Shown here one piece after another: positions 1 through 7,221 of a DNA stretch of 24,507 nucleotides (position 1 is its first letter; every line of letters begins with the position of its first letter). Under the pieces are notes generated by a model, which was not told the origin of the DNA, did not search any database, and saw only the letters and a program-made list of their open reading frames with translations. The position numbers and the translations under genes were made by a program. Source of the DNA: a virus; the IMG/VR virus record IMGVR_UViG_3300026142_000021, positions 1 to 24,507 of that record; one strand, 5' to 3'.

Positions 1-222
1 CAGCGCGGTTACTGGCGTGAAGGTACAGCATGCAAGGCTGGTGATGGCATGACGCATGGCGGCTCATTCTGGATCGCCAAACGCGACAATGCGAGCAAGC
101 CATGCCCGGAGAATGCCGACGATTGGTATTTGTGCGTTCGCAAGGGGCGTGACGGCGAGCGCGGTCCTGCCGGTACGGCGTATGTTCCGTCCACACCGGT
201 AAAACTGGACGCTGCCAAATGA
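1..222 (+). CDS. C-terminal end of a virion structural protein (partial)
   Basis: The frame is open from the first base to TGA at 220-222 and gives 73 residues; the start lies left of the window. The residues fit a small carbohydrate-binding-like module often fused to the ends of proteobacterial phage structural proteins: YWREG, then MTHGGSFWIAK, then DDWYLCVRKGRDGERGPAG, which ends as a short collagen-like Gly-X-Y tract. That pattern is seen; the family assignment comes from memory of similar phage proteins. The TGA overlaps the ATG of the connector gene (ATGA), and in HK97-like gene order the gene before the connector belongs to the capsid group, so a capsid or capsid-decorating protein is the likely whole. 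There is no in-frame TAG in this fragment. It could also be a separate small decoration protein. Confidence 0.6.
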   Translation, partial: QRGYWREGTACKAGDGMTHGGSFWIAKRDNASKPCPENADDWYLCVRKGRDGERGPAGTAYVPSTPVKLDAAK

Positions 223-575
223 CAAACCTTGTCTCGCTCTCATAGGCACGGGCGCATCTTCGGTTGGATACAACTGACGAAGATACATTCATCGCGTTGA
301 TTGTTTCTGCGGCGAGTGCGGCCGTGCTCGGCTACGTCAAGAATGGCCCGGACATCTTTCTGGATTCTGCCGGTGATCCGATCCTAGATAGCAATGGCGA
401 TCCGCTCGGCATCCCGGACGATATGAAATTTGCAACACTCTTGCTTATCGGCGAGTTCTACAAGAATCGCGAAGGGCAATCCGAAAATCCGGTTGACCCG
501 CAACATGGTTATGCCTACCTGAATCGCGCTGTCGTATCGTTGCTATATCGCTACCGCACGCCAAGTCTTTCTTAA
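219..575 (+). CDS. Head-tail connector, gp6-like (TAG read as Gln)
   Basis: Read with TAG as Gln this is a 118-residue protein starting at ATG 219, which overlaps the previous stop. The start reads MTNLVSLS-[TAG]-ARAHLRLD, then DDEDTFIALIVSAASAAV in near form, the usual opening of gp6-like phage connectors (typically SLAQAKAHLRVD followed by acidic residues and a helix). The amber at 243-245 (codon 9) sits where the family commonly has Gln. The protein would form a ring under the portal in the capsid-tail joint. In the standard code the gene would have to start at a TTG (264) inside the conserved N-terminus, losing the family signature, so the recoded start is preferred. Stop TAA. Confidence 0.85.
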
Positions 576-586
576 CTGGAAATCGC

Positions 587-796
587 ATGTCATTTGAAGT
601 CAAGCAATGGGATTATTCCGGCCAACCAGAACTGAAGGAGCGTCTTCTTTCAAAAATTCGTGAGACCGAACAATTCACAATACTGGTCGATGAAAAAACC
701 GATCGATGGATTTTGATTGGCCCGAACGATGATGCTTCAATCGCGGAAGCCTCAATTATGTGCGCCGCACTGAATGTTCTATCCAATGACAATTGA
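587..796 (+). CDS. Small hypothetical phage protein
   Basis: This encodes 69 residues from ATG 587 to TGA 794-796, with no in-frame TAG. The sequence is acidic and amphipathic (WDYSGQPELKERLLSKIRE near the start, ILVDEKTDRWILIGPNDD in the middle). I do not recognise a family. It lies between the connector and the adaptor, starts 11 bases after the connector stop, and overlaps the adaptor start by 11 bases, so it is cotranslated with head-completion genes. The spacing and overlap support a real gene; the function is unknown. Confidence 0.6.
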   Translation: MSFEVKQWDYSGQPELKERLLSKIRETEQFTILVDEKTDRWILIGPNDDASIAEASIMCAALNVLSNDN

Positions 797-1145
797 CGCC
801 GGAAAACTCCGTCATCGCGTCGCGCTGCAATCTCAAGTACAGACGCAAGACCCAGACACGGGAGAAATCACGGTTGCGTGGTAGACGCAGGCGACCGTTT
901 GGGCGGCAATCGAACCGCTATCCGTGCGCGAGTTTTTGCAATCGCAGGCCGTGCAGTCCGAGGTGACGACACGCATCACAATCCGTCGCCGGAGCGATGT
1001 AACCGCCGCATGGCGTGCGGTGCATATGGTCAACGGCGTGCTGGGAAAGATTTACAATATCACGGGCATTCTGGCCGATCCGGTCAGCGGCTTGGAATAC
1101 CAAACGTTGCCCTGCTCGGAGGGCGTGAATCAGGGCGGAGCGTAA
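786..1145 (+). CDS. Head-tail adaptor (phage head-tail joining family; TAG read as Gln)
   Basis: Recoded reading gives 119 residues from ATG 786 to TAA 1143-1145. It starts MTIDAGKLRHRVALQSQV, then EITVAW-[TAG]-TQATVWAAIEPLS, then RITIRRR and a typical ending with GKIYNITGI. This is the standard layout of SPP1 gp16-like adaptors, which bind under the connector and close the head. The amber (882-884, codon 33) falls between a Trp and TQATVWA in the first beta-strand region. Without recoding the first 33 codons are cut off and only a fragment starting inside the domain remains. It overlaps the previous gene by 11 bases, and the next gene starts on its stop (TAATG). Confidence 0.88.
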
Positions 1146-1678
1146 TGCTGTTCGCCGTTTTGTGTACAGGCCCAAGCCTGACGCGCGAGCAAGTCGATGC
1201 ATGTCGGAGTAGATGCAAGGTTGTCGCGGTGTCGGATGCATGGGAACTAGCGCCTTGGGCTGATGCTATGGTTTCGCACGATGCGCAATGGTGGCGAGCG
1301 CATCCTGAGGTGACGTTTCGCGGACCAAAGTTCACCGCGCATCCGTAGGGATTGCATGAGCTGGGCATAAAGGAATTCAAGCATGCCGAAGGGAACAGCG
1401 GGACGCTCGGAATCAAGGTTGCAAAATATCTCGGCGCAACGCGCATCTTGCTACTCGGTTGCGATCTGAAAGGAACGCACTATTTCGGGCCGCATATGCT
1501 TCCCGGACTTAAGAACACGACGCCGGAGAGGTTCCAAATATTTCAACGGCAGTTTGCGCTCCGATCACACCTTCCGGTCGTGAACTGTTCGCCTGATTCG
1601 GCGCTTGAATGTTTTCCACGCGGCAATTTGTTGGATGAATTGAATGCCTACGGCATGGCTTGCAATCAGGCCGCTTGA
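1145..1678 (+). CDS. MptE-like / 'norphogenetic' Rossmann-fold phage protein (TAG read as Gln)
   Basis: Recoded reading gives 177 residues; ATG 1145 overlaps the adaptor stop. The N-terminus MLFAVLCTGPSLTREQVD has the TGPSL loop of MptE-like/DUF115-type nucleotide-binding proteins, followed by AVSDAWELAPWADAMVSHD and WWRAHPE, and in the second half ARILLLGCDLKGTHYFG. Similar late-operon phage proteins carry the odd public annotation 'norphogenetic protein', and their function is not established. The amber at 1346-1348 (codon 68) splits the frame between TAHP and GLHELG. It is the first of six overlapping genes that look like glycan or nucleotide-sugar chemistry, so a role in making or placing a virion or surface modification is inferred, not shown. 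Confidence 0.7.
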
Positions 1679-2351
1679 GTCTCGGATTGCCGCATTCACG
1701 ACTGGGATGAAGCAATGCGGGTTCGCTGTAAGACAGGAAATGACGTTCACGCCAGATGCCGGCGATGTCCTGATTATCTGGAATCGATACGGCTAGGCGA
1801 ACGAATGCGCGAAGGCGTTTGAACGGAAGGGTTTGACCGTCCTGGTCGCTGAGAATGCAACATGGGGCAACGACGCGTAGGGAGGCCCGTGGTTGTCGTT
1901 ATGGCGAGGGCTGCACAACCGCGTTGATTCGATTCGCGACGGCGGCATGGAGCGTTGGGATGCGCTGACGATGCCCTTGGTGGCATGGCGACCGGATGGA
2001 GGCGAAACGGTCGGCCTCCCTCAGCGCGGAATCGGCCCTGAAGGCGTTGCGATGCCGCGAGGATGGATTCCGCCGGGCTGTGACCGAATCAGGGCGCATC
2101 CGGGCATGAAGGATTGCATACCGCTAGAAATCGATTTGGCAAACGCGTCGAAGGTGGTTACATGGGGAAGCGGTGCGGCGGTCAAAGCGCTGATGATGGG
2201 TATCAAGGTCGAATCCCATATGCCGGGATGGGCCGGCGAGCAGGACAATACTGATGCTGGGCGACTGGCAATGCTGCGAAGATTAGCTTGGGCCTAGTGG
2301 CGGCTGAGCGAGATTGAAAACGGAGAGGCGTTTACATGGCTGTTGTCCTAA
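1644..2351 (+). CDS. GT-B-like (capsule/KpsC-type) putative glycosyltransferase A (three TAG as Gln)
   Basis: Recoded reading from ATG 1644 gives 235 residues and overlaps the previous gene by 35 bases. This start is preferred because it includes IRPLESRIAAF, which reads as part of the fold (small strand-helix before GDVLIIWNRYG). Ambers are at 1794 (codon 51), 1878 (79) and 2295 (218). The C-terminal half has RAHPG, then LANASKVVTWGSGAAVKALMMG, a pattern like the donor-binding half of capsule-type GT-B enzymes (HPG loop, then Gly/Ser helix cap). The last amber lies in RRLAWA-[TAG]-WRLSE, closely matched by ARLAWWQWRPSE in the gene at 3151, which has a CAA codon for Gln at that place. No activity is proven. 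Confidence 0.65.
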
Positions 2352-3181
2352 TAACCGGAAAGGGTGGCAAATCCGGAAGCTGGTAGATCAGGGGCGAATA
2401 GTTGGGCGGGGCAATCGGCGCGGAAGTATTGCTCGAGGCCGAGACCTACGATTGCCGAGAGGCGCAAATCATTGTCTGCATCAAGCGTGTGCCAGATAGA
2501 CTGGTGAATACGGTTAAGGCAAGCGGTAGGCCGTTAGTTTGGGATGTTGTCGACGCCTATCCGCAGCCGAATTCGTGGAACCGAGATCAGTGCATGGCAT
2601 GGCTCTACGGGGAACTGCGAAGGATTCAGCCAGATGCCGTAGTATGGCCGACCGAGCGGATGATGCGAGATGCAGACTTCGCCGGGCCACAAATTGCCAT
2701 ACCGCATCACGCTTGGGCAAAATATCAGGCATATCCGGTGCGGGATAAGGTCCGCATTGTCGGCTACGAGGGCGCAGAAAACTATCTAGGCCGCTGGCGC
2801 TCAATCGTTCAGCGAGAATGCGACAAACGAGGATGGGTGTTTCAAATCAACGGCGATATGCAAAACGCCGATATCGGAATTGCTCTTCGAGATGGTGAAG
2901 GCTATGCGCAAAAGAATTGGAAGCCGGGCACGAAATTGGCCAACATTCAGGCATTAGGTATTCCAGCGCTGTGCAGTCCAGAAGCCGGATATCGAGAAAT
3001 TGCCAACGGTTCAGAACATTGGATCAAGACGGCGGATGATGTGGCGATTGCATTCTCTTCGCTCGAATCATCCTGCGCGCGGGAAGTCATTTAGGGCTTT
3101 CAAGTCCATAGCGTTCTGACGGTGAAATCCATCGCGGCGAGGTACAAAGAATGGCTCTACGGGCTGGCATTGAAATCCTGA
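2336..3181 (+). CDS. Putative GT4-like glycosyltransferase (three TAG as Gln)
   Basis: Recoded reading gives 281 residues from ATG 2336 (16-base overlap with the previous gene) to TGA 3179-3181. Two ambers lie close together at 2384 (codon 17) and 2399 (codon 22), giving SGSW-Q-IRGE-Q-LGGAIGAEV, which resembles the N-terminal loop of GT-B glycosyltransferases where a Gly-rich turn and RG..L line the active site. Later parts fit the fold: PLVWDVVDAYPQP, VVWPTERM, RIVGYEG, and KLANIQALGIPALCSPEAG as the donor-site helix. The third amber (3092, codon 253) precedes a 28-residue tail ending in a helical WLYGLALKS. The target glycan is unknown. In the standard code only an interior piece is open. 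Confidence 0.68.
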
Positions 3182-3906
3182 CCCATCCCGAGGACTCAAT
3201 AAGCGCCCGCGCGATCCTTAATGCAATGGGCCAAGCGAGTCCGATGCCGTGCGCGAATACGTCTGGATATTTTGGCAAGCATCATTTACTGATGTTATGG
3301 GGATACGGGAGGCCAGGCAATTCGGAGGTCGTGCGCGGACATATTAAGCGTGGCGGTCGGGTGATTTTGTGGGACTTGGGATATTTCGGCGATCGCAAAA
3401 ATTATGCGCGCTTAAGCATAGACCAATGGCATCCGTAGACGTGGCTTGACAGGACGCCGGCCGATCCCTCGCGGTGGCAAGCGCTGAATATCCCGCTGCG
3501 GAATGATGCGAATGATGATGGTCCAGTAATTGTCATCGGTATGGGGAAAAAGTCGCGCGTATTCCTTGGCGCTGGCGATTGGGAGTTACGAAAAGCAAGC
3601 GAGTTGCAGCAGCGGTTTCCCGGTAGAAGCATCATTGTGCGCCAGAAGCGTGCCCAGGTTCCGATTGACCAAGCATTACGCGGAGCATCGCTTGTCGTTT
3701 GTCATCACAGCAATTGTGCCGTGGATGCGATTATCGCTGGCGTGCCATTCGAGTGCGAAGACGGCGCAGCGCATTGGCTATAGGGCAAGCCATATACGAT
3801 GCAATCGCGACTAGATTTTCTGGCGCGGCTCGCATGGTGGCAATGGAGGCCGAGCGAAGCAGCGCTGGCATGGAAATTTATCTTGAGGATGGTCAATGCG
3901 TCTTAA
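3151..3906 (+). CDS. GT-B-like (capsule-type) putative glycosyltransferase B, related to the gene at 1644 (two TAG as Gln)
   Basis: Recoded reading gives 251 residues from ATG 3151 (31-base overlap) to TAA 3904-3906. Ambers are at 3436 (codon 96, DQWHP-Q-TWLD) and 3781 (codon 211, AHWL-Q-GKPY). The second half carries ASLVVCHHSNCAVDAIIAG followed by VPFECEDG, a typical donor-site block of capsule/surface-carbohydrate transferases. Its C-terminus LARLAWWQWRPSEA parallels RRLAWAQWRLSE in the gene at 1644, and the block before it also corresponds (VVTWGSGAAVKALMMG), so the two look like diverged copies. The catalytic role is inferred from fold features only. It may act with the neighbouring methyltransferase and GT8-like gene. 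Confidence 0.65.
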
Positions 3907-4393
3907 CATTGGATGTGGAAACAAGAGAATTGCAGGCTATACGGGCGTCGATGCCGTGGCTCGAAGCGCGGCGGATATCGTTTCGCCCGCATGGTAGATT
4001 CCGCTCTCGGATGGGTGCGTTGATGAGATCATGGCCATCCACGTTTGGGAACATTTCTATCGCTGGCAGTGTGATGATGTGATTGGAGAATGGCGACGAT
4101 TACTCAAGCCTGGTGGCTTGCTCGTCCTGGAATTGCCGGATTTTTGGAAGTGCTGCCGCAATGTTGTCGAAAGCGTCAAGGGCAAGCATCCAGACCAGCT
4201 TTCGATGTGGGGGTGCTATGGTGATCCAACGGGGCATGATGAATTCATGGCCCATCGTTGGGGTTGGACTCCGCAAACCCTGGGTGAATTTCTCAAGGCG
4301 AATGGCTTTGCTTCCATTGCCGAAAAGCCTACGCAGTTCCACCGCGCCGGTAAGGATTTGCGCGATATGCGAATTGAGGCCATCAAGGCATGA
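3896..4393 (+). CDS. Class I SAM-dependent methyltransferase (one TAG as Gln)
   Basis: Recoded reading gives 165 residues from ATG 3896 (11-base overlap) to TGA 4391-4393. Motif I is LNIGCGNKRIAGYTGVD at the N-terminus, the SAM-binding Gly-rich loop with the following acidic residue. Next come AWQIPLSDGCVDEI (amber 3995, codon 34), HVWEHF, and RRLLKPGGLLVLELPD, the standard order of type-11 small-molecule or sugar methyltransferases. In the standard code motif I would be cut off from the rest, leaving a dead protein. Its place among glycosyltransferase-like genes suggests methylation of a sugar or sugar precursor; this is inference. The stop overlaps the next start (ATGA). Confidence 0.82.
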
Positions 4394-5085
4394 ATCCGTT
4401 GCGCGTCTACATCGGTTTTGACGCCCGTGAGCAGGAAGCGTACCGCGTTGCGGAATCGTCGCTGCGCAAGCACGCATCTGTTCCGGTATGCGTCACTCCA
4501 TTGAAGGCAGACAGGCTTGCCTCATTTGGACTGCTGCGGCGCCCGTAGGATCGTCGCGGGACAATCTACGATCTGCCGAGCAATGCCCCATGCTCCACAG
4601 ACTTCGCCATTTCCCGTTTCCTTGTCCCGCACCTAGCGCAAACTGGATGGGCGCTATTCGTAGATTCAGACGTCGTGTTCCTCGGCGATGTGGCGGAGTT
4701 ATTCGACCAAGCCGACGACAGTAAGGCTGTCATGGTTGTGAAGCATTCGTAGCCGGAAACCGGCGGCCTGAAAATGGATGGTCAATCGTAGCTGCACTAC
4801 GACAGGAAGAACTGGTCGAGTGTGATGCTAATAAACGCAAGCCATCCAGCGAATCAGCGCCTAAGCTTGCAGGACGTGAACGAGCGTCCAGGCCGAGATC
4901 TGCATCGATTCTACTGGCTGCATGATTCCGAGATCGGGATGCTGACTCCGGATTGGAACGTCTTGATTGGAGTTCAGGAAAAACCATTCTTCCCAAAGCT
5001 CGCGCATTTCACGCTGGGCGGTCCATTCTTGCCGAACTGGAAAGGCGCAGAGCATGATGAAATTTGGCTGGAGGCGGCGCGCTGA
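4390..5085 (+). CDS. GT8-like (GT-A fold) putative glycosyltransferase (three TAG as Gln)
   Basis: Recoded reading gives 231 residues from ATG 4390 to TGA 5083-5085. It begins RVYIGFDAREQEAYRVAESS, the usual opening strand and helix of phage GT8-like enzymes, and carries ALFVDSDVVFLGDV, with a DxD metal-nucleotide-sugar motif. Ambers are at 4546 (codon 53), 4750 (codon 121) and 4789 (codon 134), the last two 12 codons apart just after the DxD region. The C-terminal part has the HFTLGGPFLPNW pattern typical of the family's end. The substrate is unknown. Position as last member of the cassette and overlap with the tail terminator gene (shared base 5085) tie it to late expression. Confidence 0.75.
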
Positions 5086-5450
5086 TGTTTCCGCCAGTTT
5101 TCAGTACCGCCGTCGCCGCGTCCGCCGTCACCGCATTACTCGGCACGAATCCGACACGCCTATATCTTTTCGGCGAGGCTCCGCAGGGCGTAGCAAAACC
5201 CTATGCCGTCTGGCAAACCGTCGCCGGCTCACCTGAAAATTATCTCGGTACGCTACCAGATATCGATCATTGGGTTGTATAGGTCGATGTGTACGCAGAT
5301 ACCGCCTCAAGCGCTCGCGCGGTTGCGTAGGCATTGCGTGACGCATTTGAGAGCAAAGCATACGTGACGGACTGGCTCGGAGAATCGCGCAGCACGGACA
5401 CACTGAATTATCGGTACGGTTTCATGCTGTCATGGTGGAAGCCGCGCTAA
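5085..5450 (+). CDS. DUF3168 tail completion / tail terminator protein (two TAG as Gln)
   Basis: Recoded reading gives 121 residues from ATG 5085 (TGATG with the previous stop) to TAA 5448-5450. The layout FPPVFSTAVAASAVTALLG, then YAVWQTVAGSPENYL, then HWVV-[TAG]-VDVYADTASSARAVA-[TAG]-ALRDAF, then a closing beta region RYGFMLSWW fits DUF3168 proteins of lambda gpU-like function, which cap the tail tube and join it to the head. Ambers are at 5280 (codon 66) and 5328 (codon 82); the first is where the family normally reads Q before a hydrophobic strand. Gene order (before the tail tube) agrees. Confidence 0.88.
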
Positions 5451-5455
5451 CGAAT

Positions 5456-5494
5456 CCGGGGAGCGCTCTCCGGCTAACTCCGCAATGATGCGGA
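5456..5494 (+). terminator. Two adjacent hairpins before the tail tube gene (weak terminator or processing site)
   Basis: 5456-5473 is a 9-bp near-perfect inverted repeat (CCGGGGAGC/GCTCTCCGG, one G-T pair). 5479-5494 is a 6-bp stem (TCCGCA/TGCGGA) with loop ATGA followed by ATCTTT. They fill the only sizeable gap in this part of the late operon, just upstream of the highly expressed tail tube gene. A leaky terminator, RNA processing site or message-stabilising structure are all possible. Confidence 0.35.
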
Positions 5495-5524
5495 ATCTTT
5501 CAATCATCTAGATGAGGTATCAAA

Positions 5525-5989
5525 ATGGCGGTCTTGACTCGCGGTACATAGCTCTACTTCGTAAATCCGGCGACCCATGCGGTCGTTGAACTCTATTGCG
5601 TGAAAACGCTTGATCCCGGCGGCGCGCAGCGCGGCTAGGTCGAAACGACTTGTCTCAACGCTCAGTCACGCTCGTATCTTCCTGGCCTGCCGACTCCCGG
5701 CTAGGCTACGCTGACGATCGATTTCGATCCGCGCCAGGCGAGTCATGTCCTGTTCCATGATCTGTACGTCTCGGGCGATACACTTCATTTCGCGCTTGGC
5801 TGGTCTGACGGCACCGCACCGCCGACCGTGAACTCTGCCGGTGAATTCGTTTTCCCGACGACACGCACATGGTTGTCGTTCGATGGATTCATCCAGAACT
5901 GTCCGTTCAACTTCCAAGTTGATCAGACGGTGCAGTCGAGCGTGCAGATCCAGGTGTCTGACTTCCCTGACCTGCTCGCGAAGACCTGA
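5525..5989 (+). CDS. Major tail tube protein (three TAG as Gln)
   Basis: Recoded reading gives 154 residues from ATG 5525, preceded by GAGG about 8 bases upstream, to TGA 5987-5989. Ambers are at 5549 (codon 9), 5636 (codon 38) and 5702 (codon 60): MAVLTRGTQLYFV, QRGQVETTCL, PGQATLTIDFDP. The beta-rich chain, the LTIDFDPRQASHVLFHDLY segment and the C-terminal FDGFIQNCPFNFQVDQTV fit tail tube subunits of siphoviruses, which polymerise around the tape measure. Position after the tail terminator and before the chaperones agrees. With an amber at codon 9 no tail tube could be made in a strictly standard-code cell. Confidence 0.82.
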
Positions 5990-5991
5990 GA

Positions 5992-6474
5992 ATGGCTGAT
6001 GCCGTTGACGTTCGCGGACTAGAGGGGGCACTTGACTTGCTCAAGAGCCTCCCTCAAGAGCTTGTCTCAAGCAAGGGCGGCGTCGTGCTGTCCGGTCTGC
6101 GGAAGGGTGCAACGATTGTTCGCAAAGCATGGCAGGCGGAAGTTCAGCGCATGGTGGACGAGCCGAATATCGCGGGGCGCTACAAGGATATAGGCCTATA
6201 CAAAAGATCCATCGGCGCCAAGCGCGTCAGCAATCCGAAGAAGTATGGAGCGGATGAAATGGTGCGTGTTCGCGTGAAGGCTGGCACGTATCCGGACGGC
6301 GATCCTGTCGCAATGGTCGCCGGCATCCTCGAGCACGGCGATGAACACATGGTCGCCAAGGCTCCTTTCAGCAAGGCCACGGAAGGCATAGGGCAAGCCG
6401 TTGCAGATGCGGTTGTGCAAGGCATCAATGACGGCATCCAAAAGGCAATAAAGAAACTCGACCCAACGGCTTAA
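5992..6474 (+). CDS. HK97 gp10-like tail/neck completion protein
   Basis: This encodes 160 residues from ATG 5992 (two bases after the tail tube stop) to TAA 6472-6474, with no in-frame TAG. The order DVRGLEGALDLLKSLPQEL, GVVLSGLRKGATIVRKAW, LYKRSIGAKR, and VAGILEHGDEHMVAKAPF followed by a C-terminal helix matches HK97 gp10/tail-component proteins (small N-terminal helix, KGA.hhhK.A motif, then a G-rich AKPF-type end). It likely helps complete the head-tail joint. In many siphoviruses it lies before the tube gene, so its place after it is a modest order change. Confidence 0.8.
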   Translation: MADAVDVRGLEGALDLLKSLPQELVSSKGGVVLSGLRKGATIVRKAWQAEVQRMVDEPNIAGRYKDIGLYKRSIGAKRVSNPKKYGADEMVRVRVKAGTYPDGDPVAMVAGILEHGDEHMVAKAPFSKATEGIGQAVADAVVQGINDGIQKAIKKLDPTA

Positions 6475-6496
6475 CCCAACGGCAAAAGCGGTTCAT

Positions 6497-6546
6497 CGGG
6501 CGCGCGGCCTCTACGCTGTTCGCCGTGGCGCAAGTCGCGCGACCCG
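6497..6546 (+). other. Imperfect GC-rich inverted repeat upstream of the tail chaperone gene
   Basis: CGGGCGCGCG at 6497-6506 can pair with CGCGCGACCCG at 6536-6546 with one bulged A, across a 29-base loop. It lies in the 94-base gap before the chaperone start at 6569. There is no following T-run, so it is not a clear terminator. It may be a message structure separating tail tube and chaperone expression, or nothing. Confidence 0.25.
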
Positions 6547-6568
6547 TCCCGCAAAGCAAAGGTGATTT

Positions 6569-6898
6569 ATGGAACTGATTCAGAAAACTCTCAAGTACAA
6601 GGGCAAGGAAGAGCAGGTTTACTTCAAGGAACTGACCGCCGGCCAGCGGCTAAGCCTGCTCAAAGGACAGCGCATCTAGACGCATCCGGGCGACGAAAAG
6701 GCCACGATCGAAATTGACCTTGGTGATAATCTCGAACGCAATCATCGTTTGGTTCAGATGACGCTGGTAACTGCGGAAGGCATTCTGGTCTATCGCACTA
6801 TTAGCGAACTACAAAGCGAATCCGATGCGAAGGTGCGCGCACTGGTCAAGCTTGCGTCCGAAGTCCATAAGGATGACGACGAAGAAAAAAACGCCTAA
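6569..6898 (+). CDS. Tail assembly chaperone G-like protein (one TAG as Gln)
   Basis: Recoded reading gives 109 residues from ATG 6569 (AAGGTG 5 bases upstream) to TAA 6896-6898. It opens MELIQKTLKYKGKEEQVYF and has KELTAGQRLSLLKGQRI with the amber at 6677 (codon 37), then an acidic, Lys-rich end (DDDEEKNA). Small acidic proteins directly before the tape measure gene are gpG-type chaperones that coat it before tube assembly. The end of the gene carries a slippery run for making the longer GT form. In the standard code this gene would be a 36-residue stub. Confidence 0.8.
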
Positions 6899-7221
6899 GC
6901 GGTAATCCGCAGCTTCGGTTCCTTTGCCGACTTGCCCTGACGTTTCGTAGGCCACTTCATGAAGTCATGGACTGGCCTGCGTCTCACATCGATTTATGGG
7001 CGCAATATCTCGGCAAGGAACCGTCGCCGGATGACCGCATGGAAATCCAGATGGCCGCGCTGTAGGCGCTCTACATCAACTCGCATAAACGCGAGGGCGA
7101 TCCAGCGAAACGCATCGATGAATTCCTCCTATTCCGCAATGCTTGGGGCGATGCTCCGCAGCCGGAATCCTCACTCTCTGATCTGCTAACCGAATTCGGG
7201 CACCATAACAAGGCGCGATAA
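6569..7221 (+). CDS. Tail assembly chaperone GT fusion by -1 frameshift (two TAG as Gln)
   Basis: The product is read as join(6569..6892, 6892..7221), base 6892 being used twice. After the slip the frame reads RLSGNPQLRFLCRLALTF, then HEVMDWPASHIDLWAQYL and MEIQMAALQALYIN, ending at TAA 7219-7221. RFLCRLALTFRRPLHEVM and the WPA....WAQYL block are typical of the T part of phage chaperones, which binds the tube subunit while the G part binds the tape measure. The T part has an amber at 7063-7065 (MAAL-Q-ALYIN). Making GT thus needs one frameshift and two amber readings. The tape measure start overlaps the GT stop (TAATG). Confidence 0.82.
6886..6892 (+). promoter_or_regulatory. Programmed -1 frameshift slippery heptamer A AAA AAC
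   Basis: In the G frame the codons are GAA GAA AAA AAC GCC TAA, giving the exact heptamer A-AAA-AAC in the right phase two codons before the stop. A -1 slip enters a frame open to 7219-7221 that encodes a T-like domain, the classic lambda G/GT arrangement. Confidence 0.85.

Noticed and set aside
878-1348. 156-residue + strand frame across the adaptor
   Set aside because: It runs in another frame over the well-supported head-tail adaptor and the start of the MptE-like gene, with no family signal.
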